The translations under genes were made by a program, and so were the position numbers. From Syngnathus acus (lineage: Eukaryota > Chordata > Actinopteri > Syngnathiformes > Syngnathidae), in the NCBI RefSeq assembly GCF_901709675.1, contig NC_051101.1, forward strand, positions 6,470,501 through 6,534,500: 64,000 bases of DNA, read 5' to 3'. Of the stretch, positions 27,041-40,100 are shown one piece after another (the stretch's first letter is position 1; every line of letters starts with the position of its first letter). The notes beneath the pieces are model-generated. The model saw only the letters and a list, made by a program, of their open reading frames with translations. It was not told where the DNA came from and ran no database searches.

Positions 27041-27252
27041 TAGGGATGGGTGAAGATCGATGCCAGGTATTACTTCATGATATCGGGACTCGTGTTGTTC
27101 ACCGATACCAGTAACAGCCGCCGTTTTACGATCAGGAACAAGAAATTAGAAATAAAATTACAAAACCGCCATTAATTTTAAGCAATTTTAAGGACCGGTT
27201 ACTACTCAATATCTGGTATCGTTCTGACAAAAATTGCTATTGACCATCCCTA
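27041..27252. mobile_element. Small MITE with TAGGGATGG inverted ends
   Basis: Left end tagggatgggtgaagatcga and right end gctattgaccatcccta share the inverted TAGGGATGG. Internal atatcgggactcgtg and atctggtatcgttctgac are partly self-complementary, as in the 'gatatcgatac' MITEs of fish. No coding capacity. Target duplication not resolved. Confidence 0.55.
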
Positions 27253-28756
27253 GTTCTGATACTAGCATGATTGTTGAATGAAAGGCTTGTTGTACCAAAC
27301 CATGCAATTTGAATTTATTTTTCAAGCAAAAATACATGGGCGGTAGTTGAACCCTTCCTTGAGGACAAGTTGCTTAGTAAGTTATAGCCTTTCTGTTCTT
27401 TATCCTTGCGTTGATCTCATTTTCATTTTCTATCTGATTAATGTGCCATGTTTTGTGACTACATCGCTGTCCTCTTGCTGCACTTTACATATTTTCCCCA
27501 TACCGTCACCTTCCTGCTAATTGTAAATCACTGAAATTCTTAATGAGAAGACTTTTGTCTTGTATTAAAAAAATGTGGAATATAATCATTTGCACAAAGG
27601 CGTTTGGGTGTGCATACCGAATTTATTTGTTCTTGCTTTCTGGTTAAAGCGTCCCTATTGTCAATTGTCTCCTTACTGTTGAGCTTGGTGGCTCTTGTGA
27701 AGTTGTCCAATTTTACCGGCTCATGGAATCACTCTCAACCTTTAACCTCCAACTGCCTCTGACAGACAGACACCTAGCCTCTCTGAGACAGGTTCTAGAT
27801 GGCTAAGCGGTAAAGAGATGTGTGACAATCCTGAGAGGGTGGAAGGCCTCAAAAGTGAACTAATAAACTTGGCTAATCTGTAAGCCCGATGATGGCCAAC
27901 ACTCTCCCACCACCTCTGCCACCTTCGATGTGTTGGCAAAAGCATTTCAGCATCGCTGCTTCTGGATCCGTCTTAGTCTCTGGGCTAGTCAGTCAGTCGC
28001 CCTGTCATTCCAATCTACCCAGTCCGCCAAATTCATTTTAGAGGTCCTTTAATGCCTCTGATTAAGGTGTCAAAGGTCACACTGTCGTGCTTTTCTATAA
28101 TATGTAGAAAGACGGAAGGTGGGCTGGTGGAGTGGAGGGAGTATTCAGCAGTGTGATATGAAGCAGATGGGGGGGCTCAGCCCAGGGACCTAAATCACCT
28201 AGTCACATGGCAGATTTATGACTGTAGAACTTATGGTGCATTCACACTAACACCCTTCAGTTAGTGTTAATTGAATGAATAGTTTGTGTACCACGGTTCA
28301 GTAGGATTCACACCTATCCTACACACAGCAAACAAACTGGTTCGGATTAAATGAACTAACCCGAGACTACTTGTAAGAGACAATCTTCAAGCGCTAGTTC
28401 CATGTGATGTGAAAGCCAAGATGAAGCAGGTTGTGATTGATTTGCTCCAACCATGCTTGAAAATGATACTAGATGCATAAGTGTGTGCCATGTAAACCGA
28501 GTAAACCGTCAATTTATTGGATACATGTTGGGTTTAGCATGGTTACAGTTAGCACCGGGTCTTCCTTTCACCCGTAAGAATAAGTATAATGTGGCCAAGT
28601 CGTAAAAAAAAAAAAAAAAGGAACATGGCTATTTTCTGATGTATTGTATCTGAATAATTTGTCTTGTCAACACTAAATTTTGATCAGAGGTAGTAGCTTT
28701 ATGTGCCCCTAAATTTGAATGCTGATTTTAAAAAAAATAAAATAAAAACATCTTTA

Positions 28757-28926
28757 TTTTTCTAGCACTTCCATTTTTTTTTCTTTTATTTTTTTATTTT
28801 TAGATCTTTTCAACTTCTTCCTGTAAGACTTTGCGGAATATGGAATTCATCATGTGTTGCAATTTTTCTAGCACTTCTGTTTTTTTTTAGATCTTTTTAA
28901 CTGTGGATTTCACCATTTGTTGCAAT
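28757..28926. repeat. Imperfect local duplication
   Basis: Unit 1 (28757-28860) and unit 2 (28863-28926) both start tttttctagcactt, contain tagatctttt and end attt/attc...catnngttgcaat. Unit 2 lacks about 40 bp from the middle. Both are T-rich. Confidence 0.65.
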
Positions 28927-29181
28927 TTTCAGCTGTCGTTTCAGGGAAAAAAAAACCAACCTAACTATTAATTCATATGACCAAATATATATCTATATTA
29001 CATATTTTTTAATGGCTAGATAATAAAACAAGGGCAAATTCTCAATTGGTGTAAAATAAAAATCATCTGGTATAAAACCCATCTTGCATCTCCAATTAAA
29101 ATATTTAGAATTTTTTTTTGACCAGTGTTACTAAAGTAACATCACAGTTTGTCCATTTAGTATTTATTTTTGCTGATCCAT

Positions 29182-29857
29182 TCACAAAGCAGTTGCTAGT
29201 ACTTTACAATGAACATTGTTGTTTGCATTCTTGTCACCATTAAGCAAAAAAGCAACATTATTCACATTTGTATTTTGATTTGACAAACCAATGCCAGTGG
29301 GGTCAAAGATGTTGATACCCACCAACTGATTTTGGGCCAAGTAAGCGAACTCCAGGTGTGAAAGAAGCTTTAGTGCAGCATTAGTTCTTGCCATTGTCAT
29401 AAATGAAATAATGTCATCTCAAGTGAAGGTGAAAGCAACTCAAATTCTGTCCAACGTGAGCCATAACGCCCCATAAATTAAAGTTGTGATGATAAGTAGC
29501 GCTACCTTGTGACACGCTGTTAGCGCCATAACCCTTTAACCTCTGATCTGTCAAGGTAGCCCCCTGCAGTGACAAGTTTACACTGCTGTTCACACCTTGC
29601 TTATCAAGCACCAGTCCTTCTCTGCTATCACAAAGCTTCACGGGGGCTTCCTCTATGCCACAGGGAAACTCGACAGGCCACAGCACTTGGGAGTTAAGGC
29701 CCTGCCTGTCAAAGAGACAAGGGGGAATAATCTGCAAATGACATGTTAATGACATTGTAAAATTGGATGTTCTGTACAATGTTTCTTTTACATTTTTAAG
29801 TATGGCTATGTTCTGCTCTTGTTTGCTAAAATATTTTGTAATCCAAATTCTTGTCAA
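29182..29857 (-). other. Unexplained antisense open region with exon-like splice signals
   Basis: Two minus-strand open frames, 147 codons (29857 to 29414) and 72 codons (29400 to 29182), lie 13 bp apart in different frames. Inside the first, an exon-like segment runs from 29705 to 29506: acceptor cccttgtctctttgacag, then QGLNSQVLWPVEFPCGIEEA and further open codons, then donor cacaag|gtagcg. The second ends in an Asn-rich tail (NQNTNVNNVAF...). I do not recognise the protein. No joining of the two parts in frame could be found. It may be a decayed gene, a transposon piece, a conserved noncoding block, or chance. Confidence 0.3.
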
Positions 29858-31038
29858 ACTTCACTGATGAGCTCATGACTTCCAACAGATCCTCTCAGCT
29901 GGTTGCTCACACAGTAGGTTGCAGGCAGACAATCAAGAGTTGCAGCGGAACATTTCGAGTGTTGTTACTGCTATCGGGGAGTTAACATGGGGTCACTAGT
30001 GACAAGGGAGGGAAAGAACAGCACACATCAGCAGGGTGCTGGAGACGGTGGTCCGACACCCACTGGTTAACGCCTGGCCTTTATTTCTTTTTGCTATACA
30101 AGTTTTTCAATTTGAAAATCTTAAAGTATAGTTTGTTTTTTTATAAGGAAGTATTAATGGCTGTACCCCAAAATTATACATTGTATAAATTGTACAACTT
30201 AAAGACATACTACGTGATCCACATATTGAAGCAACTCTTACCAAGGATCAAGAATGAGAGGATGATTCTCTGTTTTTGTGTCTAAAAAATGCAGTTGAAA
30301 TTCAAATAACCCTTGCAAATACCCTTGCTAACATGATCCACATCTACATTTAACTTTTTATATTTATTCTACTTTGTCATTGTCAGCTCTTTGACCCCCA
30401 AACTGGCCTTTTGTCCGTGCACACACACGCATGTGTATTTGTGTGTATGTGTGTTTTTAGGAAGTGTCAATACATATAGATCTATATAATTTTGCCTTTG
30501 TCACATTTCCTTTCCCTTTCTCCCTGACCCATGTCTGTGACAAGAGTCCTTTTTGACCTCTGCTATGACTTTGTTACATCACTGCCCCCTTGTGGTTTGA
30601 TACATCTAATGGGAAACCCTCCACCTATAACCTGGTGACAAACCACCACCCATGGTACAATGACAATGTTGTCAAGTGTTGTATTTTGGGATATGCCTGG
30701 TCCATTGTCTCTTTGCTGGTTAACTCATCGTAACTCTAGCTATCGTTTGAATGTTGACAGTTTGTGATGTGAAACATTTATTTGATGGTACTGATGATCT
30801 TTTTCCATTTGTTGAGGAAATGTACTTTTTTAAACAATTTATATGTCTCACCTCAATAGGAATTTATGACCTAGATTGCATAATTTCGCAAGATCAAAAG
30901 ACTAAAAAGAGGGTCTGACATCCCCCCCCTAAAATACCTGAGCAAGTCACTTTTCAAAATATGATGAGTTCAGCCAGGATTCTATATGAATCTCCAAAGT
31001 GGTTGTGTGAAATATTTTTGTAAACATATCTAGTCTTG

Positions 31039-31072
31039 GCTGTGTGTGTGTATGTGTGTGTGTGTGTTTGTG
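31039..31072. repeat. GT microsatellite
   Basis: Interrupted (GT)n, about 34 bp. Simple repeat. Confidence 0.75.
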
Positions 31073-31454
31073 AAGAAAGTTTTGTAAATGTTGTGAGGCA
31101 AAAGGAATGTGGCCATTCAGAGGTCTTCTCCTCTCCAAATAAATATTTGGTGATGACAGTATTGAAGATATGTTAAACACAAGCGGGGTCATTTTCTATT
31201 CAAATAAACCTCCAGTGTGGTGTTGGTGATGGGGGCACATGTGTGTCCGTATTTCTGTTGTGTTCCGACGAGGGAAGGAACGGCAGAGGCGGAGAGAGAG
31301 CTAAACATTGACAGTGAAGCTGACAACTTGACATTACTGTTGCAGTGGATTTTTACCCATTTATTGTGGTGCAAATTATTATTTCTATCAACAACGTGGA
31401 GTGATGGTGGGAAGAGGTGTTGATCTGATTTGACAAAGCGGCAACAATTCTAAA

Positions 31455-31910
31455 GTACAGTGATGGAAAAAGTATTTGCACACTTTGCAAATTCTTACTT
31501 TTTCAAAAGTTTGTTTAAAATCCTCAAACTAATATTCATATCAGGAAAAGATAACCCAAGCAAACATAAAATCGAGTGCTAAGTTTAATTTTTCAAAGCT
31601 ACTTGGCCCTGTGTGGAAAAAAGTCAAACATATCGTTGGGCCATTCTTAGCATCAACAACTGAACTCAAAATTCTATGACATCAAGTTTTCTATAACCAG
31701 CAATGAGTCTTTTTTTTTTCAAAACCCAACAGTAAGTCTCTCCTCTGTCTTTATTTTTAATCAACAGTGGTTTTCATGTCGTCATGTCGCAGTTGTTGTT
31801 TTTGCCCAGTCTCTTTGTCATTGTTGAGTCATGAACACTGACCTTAACGGAGGCCTGCATTTTCGAAGAAGTTTCACAAGATTACTTTGCAATTGTTTTC
31901 CAACACATAC
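31455..31910. mobile_element. Degraded Tc1-like DNA transposon fragment
   Basis: Starts tacagtgatggaaaaagtat followed by ttgcacactttgc, a terminal sequence common to several fish DNA transposons. ggccctgtgtggaaaaaa follows. The distal part, gttgagtcatgaacactgac then cttaacggaggcctgca, corresponds to an internal transposase region read in antisense. No usable reading frame remains and the far end is missing. Confidence 0.6.
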
Positions 31911-34900
31911 GTGTTGTGACTTGATTTAGATGTGCCCCTCCTGTACTACCTATAAATATTAGATTGAACACGATTAAGGTTGGGTGTTGTCCCTAAATTT
32001 ATGGAATAAATGTGAGCAATCTCCCTTTACCCTGAATCTTAATTAGATGCTATTTCTCATAAAGATTCATCTTCTTCTGTATTGTAAACCTTGTCTCACT
32101 TGTGTTACTCATTCATAAATGAATATTTATCGTTTACCATTGTAATGAGATGTGGTCCTCACTTGATTTTATCTGACTATGTCCTCAGATTTTATTTTCA
32201 TTGAGTGTATTCTTTACAGTAAATATACTGCCGTACTGATTAGCCAAGAGAGAAGGTGGGATTCCACTACAGCATATCAATATGTCTGGCCTTTACGTGC
32301 CCCAAGAGGCAAAAGGCACACCACAATAAAAAGGAGAAAGTGATTTTACTGGGACTCCGTTTGACTTAAAAATAATCTCTTTGATTAAATGTGGAAGAAC
32401 CTAGCATCGAGTAATAGTTAGGAGCCGGTACTTTTCGTGGTTAAAATGTCATCGGCCAACAGTGTCGTGTGCCGCAATGTCAACTTGGTTTTGATTGAAA
32501 GTCAAATTTTAACTCTGTCCCTTTAAACTGTGCTTTTGAATTTGTCACACCTCTATAAGCTATTGCTTATACTCAGCAGATATTTCTGAGGTACACTACT
32601 CCAAGGAGGTAATCTCTCTCTGGGTCCTCCTCAGTGGTTGACAGAAAAAGATGTAATCAGCCTTAGTAAAGCATATGAGGCGGGTCAGAGACGGGGGAGC
32701 CAGAAGCGTCACAGACTTTGTCCGCACTCCTTAAACTTTATGGTGGGCTGGGATGACAGCAAAGCAGAAAGGTCAAAGCTAGGACAGCATCAGTTTTAAG
32801 TAAATGTAAAGTTCCATTAAAATAGGAAAATTAAAAACAATGTTTTTCACCTTTTTTTGTGATCAAATTAAACATTTGCATCAAATTCGTTCAATGTTTT
32901 AAATCAGTAAAACATGAAATATTCTTTACACTTCTATGAATGAGTGACAGTGGCTGCGTCTCAGTTAGCCGTGAAACCCAATGTCTTCATTGATGTCACA
33001 ATCGTCATTCTCCTATCAACTCTTGGGTCAATTTGGCATCATGTCAAGCAGATGAAATACTGAAATACGCTGCTGGCCACTCCAGTGAGATGCAAACCAG
33101 TGTTTTTTTTTTTTTTTTATCTGAAATTTCACCCGCTTATTTTGGTCTTCATTCTAATTTTGCAGCTGGTCATCTTTCAGTAAAAAATAAATCCCATGTC
33201 TGATCACAGTCGAACGATCAGTTGTTTTTTCCTGCTAAAGTATGCATTGTTGGATAGATACTGGTCAGCGCCTTGACGACTGTCATGGTACCTTTAGTAT
33301 GCCGCTTGAACTCCCCCAAGTTCACTGTTCTTCGTCACTCTGACAAGTCTGCCTGTATGCATGCATGGTTGTGGTTTGCCTCTCCGCGGTTTAGAACAGA
33401 AATATACAGCAGAGTGATAATTGGATTTCCCCTGGCCGATTCAAATTACTATAGTAAAATTGAAAACCTAACATAATGATAGGTATTTTTTTGTTTGTTC
33501 TGAACAGCAAAAGATCACTCTGTATGATTGATAATGATTTCAAATAAAGTAGAAGTTTTTAACTACCGTATAGCCAACATTTAGATTCCCTGTTAGCAGT
33601 CATGCACTGTATATTATGTCTCATGGATCATTGCATCAGCATTCACTGTGAGACTAGATGTCCTGCAAACATGCCGAGGTTTCTTTGGACAGCAGCTCCA
33701 CTTAACCTTTTCAAAGTGTGAGAAAGGATTTATTGTTTAGCCGCGAGTCTGTCGGTGACATTCTTTTTTCATGACTTATCGGATGGGTCCAAGAAAAATA
33801 ATCCTGCACCTGAACTAGGTTTATGGGTCTGCCTGACGTCAATCCCCGCATCCACAGCAGTGACTTCACATGTATGTCCATCTGCTATTTGTATTGTTTT
33901 TGCTTTTAATGGGTAAAGTAGCTGTGGTGACCGTCAAATGCTTCTTCTTGAGATGAAAGCATGTTTGAGACTTGAATATAAAATGAGATAACGAAAAAGG
34001 ACATTAAAATGAACTATGATCCTGCCCTGCAGGGAGGAGGACAGAAACTAATGACTGGTCATACAAGGTGGTATGGAACATTAAAAAACATTATGAAGTA
34101 ATAAATCCACTGTGATCTATACGTTGTCTGAGTTTTAGATCAGCATTGTAAAATGCACAGTTAAGATCTATGTTTTACTGCATTCCTCGTTCTTCTTGTC
34201 ATGAGCACAAAAGACTGACCTGTGTGCGACATCATGTGGGTCAATTCCATGACTTGGATATTTTGCTGCAGTAAAGCTCGCTATTTTGCAACACTATCTC
34301 CTGCTTTATCCAACATTTTCTGGGGCCTGACCTCACTGCAACCAAAACATGAGCTGAACACAATCCTTCAAAGTTAGGTAATGCACCATGGACCCATGTT
34401 GATCATCCCCCGGGCTTGAAATCGGGGATCAGTTCATTCTCTCCTGTTGTCTGGTCCTTATTACTTAGCTTCTCTGGAGCTGTTTGAGATGAGTGGCTAC
34501 ACCCAACTAAGGATCTCTATTCCCAAAAGTGGCCTCCAAGATCCTATTAAACCAGTAAGTTGAAGTGAGAATTTCAACACTGAGTAACTTTTCAACTTCA
34601 GCAGTGGGAAAATTTCAGCACCAGGGGAAAATTCTAGCAGTGGCCAGATCCGTTACTTGCATACTTCTTTTGTACTCAGATTAGAGATGTGTGATATAGA
34701 CAAATATTAAAATTCCGACAAAGGCAATTTTAGATCATAATCAGGATGTCTATCCCAATATATTATTTCTTTAAAACTGCATGAAATTGATGGATATTTT
34801 TTTTTAGGATCTTGTCTTTTAAGGGCACCATGTAAAAGGAAATCCTATTAAACATTTGATTTTCATTTGGTAACTGTAATTTCATTTTTTTACTATTGTA

Positions 34901-36712
34901 AACACTTTTTTTTCTTTCGCCAACAATTTTGTCCACAGAAACAAAAAGTACTAAAGGAATAGATGATATTAGTTTGTGGTCAGCTCATATTTAGCTTATC
35001 ATTGTTTCCCCTCCCTTTGGAGTGAGTGATGCCTGGGCAGAGGGAGGATATGTAGAGAAAGAAGGTTGATCGTCATGTTCCTCCAATGGAACTCTTTTGA
35101 TGTGGGTTGTTTTTGTTTCTTTGAGGCTCTCTGCTTGGACTCATCCCCTACAGCAGCTGTTCACTTGGTCAAAAGCACAGAGGGTGAGATGTACTGAGCA
35201 TTCTTTTATGCTATGCACACCGACCAAATTGGATTTTCAGACTGACTTGAATAATAATAATGAGACATCTATTTTATGTTTAAAACGGACACATGCAATA
35301 ATGGGGATTATGGAGGTCCCAGGATGCAAGTGATATAAACTCAACCTTAAGAAATAAATAAATAGACCTGAGCTGAACTGAAGCTGTTCCGACTGGTCTT
35401 CTTGCCATTTGTTTTCTTGAGCTGTGTGCCTTCTGTGTTGACCTTACACTGTTGGTCAGAGTTAGTACTGGCTAAAATATAGAAAGAAAAACACAACATT
35501 GAAGCTAGGTCTCAATGGTTTCAACTTTCCTGCTCCTCTAACTTTCCCATTTGGCTTTGTGATTTCAGTTTCTTTCCACCATCTCTCCTTCCATATTTGT
35601 CCAACTTGGCTTAGTTGACCCACCTTTCTGACGTTTGGCTACCAGTAAGACAAATGACAACCACCTGTGCCACAAATTTGAACATAACCCTTTGTTTACT
35701 TATTTATGTAATTCCATGATTAATAATAGTGACACATTTAGACTCATTTGGGACCGATTGAGTTTTTTTTTTTTATCGAATAAATACCTCACCGCTACGC
35801 ATGACCTCAGTATAGCAATTAAAGGTCCAGGTGCCTGTTATCACCCTTGTGATGGGCAGCTCCCTACACAACCAAGATAACATGTGCAGCCATAACAGCA
35901 AACATGAAAGCTAGTTGCAGAGAGATTGTGTACACTTTACTCCACAGCAAGTTGTTTAATGGGAGGAATGTTGCCACTTCATGTTTCAACCTTATGCCAA
36001 ACAAATGATTACACGTGAGGAGAAATAAAAAGATACAAGCTCAATCGCCCTTGTTTGTAATACCATCCATACATTGTGAGATGTTGTTATTCTCAGGCCA
36101 TGACGGATGGACTTTGCTCTTTACTGCTTCAATGCCTTAACTTTTCCTATTTTACAGCACTCTTATTCACTTTTTTCTCCCTCTCGCGCTCTCTCTCTCT
36201 TTCTCACTCAACCACTCTTTCCTCCCTTTCCTCACTAGTCCCCATGCCTCGGGCGGTTGTCTTCATTAACCCGGATTGTAATTATTTTTGTTTTAGTCTC
36301 GTATTGCTGACATCTCAGCTCAGGGGCTCCTCAATCAGGATTAACCCAAACCACAAGAAATCACACTTCACAGTCTTTTACAGCAGCCCCTGTTGCCGGC
36401 AATTTCAGTCAAATTAAAGGTTTATTTTATTTAGCTGTTTCTCCCCTCGACTCCCCCCACTCAAACCCTCCTCTACGAGAAAACAAACTCAATTGCTTAG
36501 CTTTCAATTTGCTGGTTGCCAGTGGCTGTCCTACGCTCTCTCTTGGTCTAAACAAAGTGGTCCTCTGTGCAGAGTTTTAATAGCAACACCAAGTTAGCAC
36601 AGGTGGTAGTGGTATGACGGCCTGCTAGGAGAGAAAATTCAGTTTGGCTTTCTTGGTATGCTTTTATATCATTTAGTTGTTTGCAAGGCTTTCTTCACTG
36701 GCCAATGAAAGC

Positions 36713-36890
36713 ACATACACATGTGGACAAAAGTTTTGGTACTCTTCTGTAAATAAAAACCTAGTGGCCACAAAAATGACTTTAATATGACAAAAGTAAT
36801 AATGTATGAACATGTAATGAGATTTTTACCTATAAAACTCATGTGCTGCTTTTTGATTGTTGTTCATCATAATTATTTCACTAATAAATT
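36713..36890. mobile_element. Tc1-like end fragment, same family as the relic at 420-1150
   Basis: acatacacatgtggacaaaa, ttttggtactcttctgtaaa, then ggccacaaaaatgacttt and tgacaaaagtaataa. The order and wording parallel positions 425-500 (tggacacttcagttgac, ggtcactgaaataa, acggacaaaaggaatc). Only one end is present. Confidence 0.55.
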
Positions 36891-37100
36891 CAATATTTTT
36901 TTTATTAAATTTTTTTATTGTACTTCTGATAAAAACAAAGATTAAACAATATTCTAAAATCCATGTTTGCCGTATGTAGAGCCCAACACTGTTCAAGCTG
37001 GTATTATTTCTCTGTTTTGTGGTTCTTCATCTCATCTTCCCACCCCAGGGCCATCTACTCTCAACACAGTAGTAATAAACTCACAACACCGAGTCAAGGA

Positions 37101-37149
37101 TGTGTGTGTGTGTTTGTGCGCGCTGGTGCATGTGTGTGTGCGCGCGCGC
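37101..37149. repeat. GT/GC alternating tract
   Basis: TGTGTG run, then GCGCGC-containing units ending cgcgcgcgc. Alternating purine-pyrimidine with GC steps is a strong Z-DNA candidate. Confidence 0.8.
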
Positions 37150-40100
37150 ATCGGCAGCAGTAGTCATAGACCAAGCAGTAGTTGTAAAACTTCATCACTT
37201 TGAGTAGTCCTTCGGGGGTCCTGGACTCCTCTCGCCGTGTGTGGTTTGACCTGCTTTGGCCCTCCAGGCCTCACATGCCCACTTAGATAAACAGGCAGTA
37301 AACACCGGCAGTTCAAGCACCACTCTCTTCTGCTCACAGCATATACAAGCTCGGGAGATGAAAGGACGGGTTGCCGACACTATTACCTTCTTCTAACCTC
37401 TGTCTCATAATTAAGAGTCCTGCCACCATGATCATGAAGCTTCTAATAATAATAAAATATCCAACCCGGATCACTGACTTGCAGCTTGCATGTGCTCTCG
37501 CTCTCCTATAAAGCCCCCCCCAGTCAGCCCCTGTACAAAACAACTCAAATGTGCCAAGCCAGCATGTCTTAATATGGGTTGTATAAGGTAGTGATTTTGC
37601 TTTACGTTGGAAACACATAGTACTCTTAACACAGGCCTCAGACTGGCTGAAGCTTGGGGAGGTTTTTATTTGCTTATCATGCTCTTGCTCTTATCCCAAA
37701 ACAAGCTTGAATTAGTGTGTGCAGTCAGGGCCTCATTGTAAGCCTAATATTATGTTTTCTGATATCACACCCCGATTTATGTGAGGTCATGGTTGAAGAT
37801 TGAATGTTTGGGTCTTGTTTTTTCTCATTGAGTGTATAGGCTCGGCTAACGTTGCCACAATATAAGGCTAACGTTGATCACTTGAGTCAGTTTTTTGGGT
37901 TCATTTTTGCATTAGTGGCAGATCATTCCACTTGTGTGCACTTCAGTCATTGCACTTGTGTGTGCGCCATCCCTAAGCAGAGACAGTGAAAGTGCCATCA
38001 TTTTTTTAAAATATTGTCACAATAAAATATAGCATGTTTCAACTTAATACATTCACATTTTATTGGTTAGTGCTATTACTCTTTCCAAATTCTTGCGTAA
38101 CTGGCTATATTGTATCCTTTAGGGGGGACCCAGTCATAAATTGCTGTCTCAGATTTTCTTCGAGCAGAACACTCATCAAAGTTAAAACTGACAGAAACGA
38201 CTTTCGTTTTGATGCACTGTCGACACAATCATACATGACAATCTTGACATTCCTGTGTGATTTCATTGTGAGAAGTTGTACTTGTGGCCTGTTGTGGTAT
38301 CTGTTAGAAAAACAGTTAATTAATCAGTTAGTCAAATTAATGGAAAATGGCATTTATTATTGGAACCTGATTTTGCTTATGGTTTTTCTATATGTACCGC
38401 ATGCATTGAGGAATGTGCAGTCAAATACATTGTGGTAGTCTGCCAATATTTTATAGAGTTTGTAAGTTTTGCATCAAGATAAATGTTGAACTCTTCAATG
38501 TGTATGAACATAGCTATGTTCAAAAATTTAGGTCATTATAAAATACACAGAAGGAGGCCCAGTTAATGACAGACATTAGAGTTAAACTACCCCCTCACCC
38601 TTCATGATAAACTGAAAGTACTGAGCTTGAACTGTAGTAAAAGCCCATGAGCCGGCTGAAGGATAGCTGCGATAAGGACTTTTCAAGGTAACTATGCAAA
38701 ATTCTGTCTATCTGTCGGAATTCAGCAGCAGAAGCAGAAGTCTGTTTATTTTAATAAGCTCAGAAGTCTCTCCTCCGTTTGCCTTATGTTACCCTGGAGC
38801 TCATTTTTAGTTCACACAGTGCACTCTATATCCATGATGGATATAGTAATGATACATTAATGCAATCAGGCCCTTGTCTGTTTTGTCTCTCATTAAGAAG
38901 GCTAGCTATCTTGCTGACAAGAGCCAGGTCATGACTTTAATTTTACATTAGAATGACATGAAATGAGAAAGACAAAACTATTATTTTTTGGGTCATGGTG
39001 AGGAAAAAGTGCCTTAAGGATACAGGAGGAGATAACAGTTGGGTAAATCCAAATCCTTGCAGCATGTTTCATTCGGGGCACAGGAAGGAGCTGCATTCTG
39101 TTTGGCTATTTTTCAGAGTCATTGTTAATTTATGAAGTCTAGGAGTTGGCGATAAAAGGGGATATGTTATAACTGTGTAGCTTCTTATCAACATCGGCCA
39201 AGCTGCTGTCCTGCCTCACTGCTAGTCCACAGTTCATGTAAAAAGAATTTTCCCCACATGCATCTTATATAGTATTGCATGAGATTACCTTTTAAATAAT
39301 TTTAGAGTTTATGGAAAAATACTTAACTGTTTTGTATGTATGCATACTCTTTTTAGATATTTTTTGTTTTGTTGTTGTTGATTTCCTTTTAGTGTTCTTA
39401 AGGTAATCATATTGCATTGCTTAATCTCACATTTTGAAAATATTTGCTACTTAGGCCAGCACATACTTTTTGGGATTTTCTAGTTGATAGTTTTTCCATC
39501 TGTGATTCCTTATTTCGCTGATAAGAGTGGCTTGATGAGAGCCACTCGAAAAAGTTGTTCACACGCACAGTCATACACATGCTCATGCAGAGATAATGCA
39601 TTAAACTGTACTACTGCATTATCTCGTCTAGCTGTATGTAATGTACCCAGTTCAATTTACATGACATAGGATGTACTGATTATAGTACTAATGCCATAAA
39701 TCATACAGATACAGGCCCATTTACTTTCCAATATTCTCAGTTTTAGATAGTCCATCTGTTTATTTTCACTATCTTAGCCTTTGTGTCTTTTTCACTATCG
39801 CAATGTATGTCTCTCCTTTATGTCATCAATTTTGTATTTTTTTTCCCACGTTGACACTGTCTCTGGCTGAAGCACATATCCAGTACCTCTCTCTAATTAT
39901 CATTAATCATTAATCATTGCCCCAACTACGCGCACACACATAAAACCACTGTTTGGCCTTTTTGTTTGCCAGGTGTCTGTTTCCAGTCAACCAGCCTGTG
40001 TGGCTCCTTCGGCAGCATTGCCCTCAGGTTGCAGCCCCACGTGGAAACAGCAAACAATGATTTTGAGGAAGAGTTAGTTTACATAGGCAGTATTTCGCTC

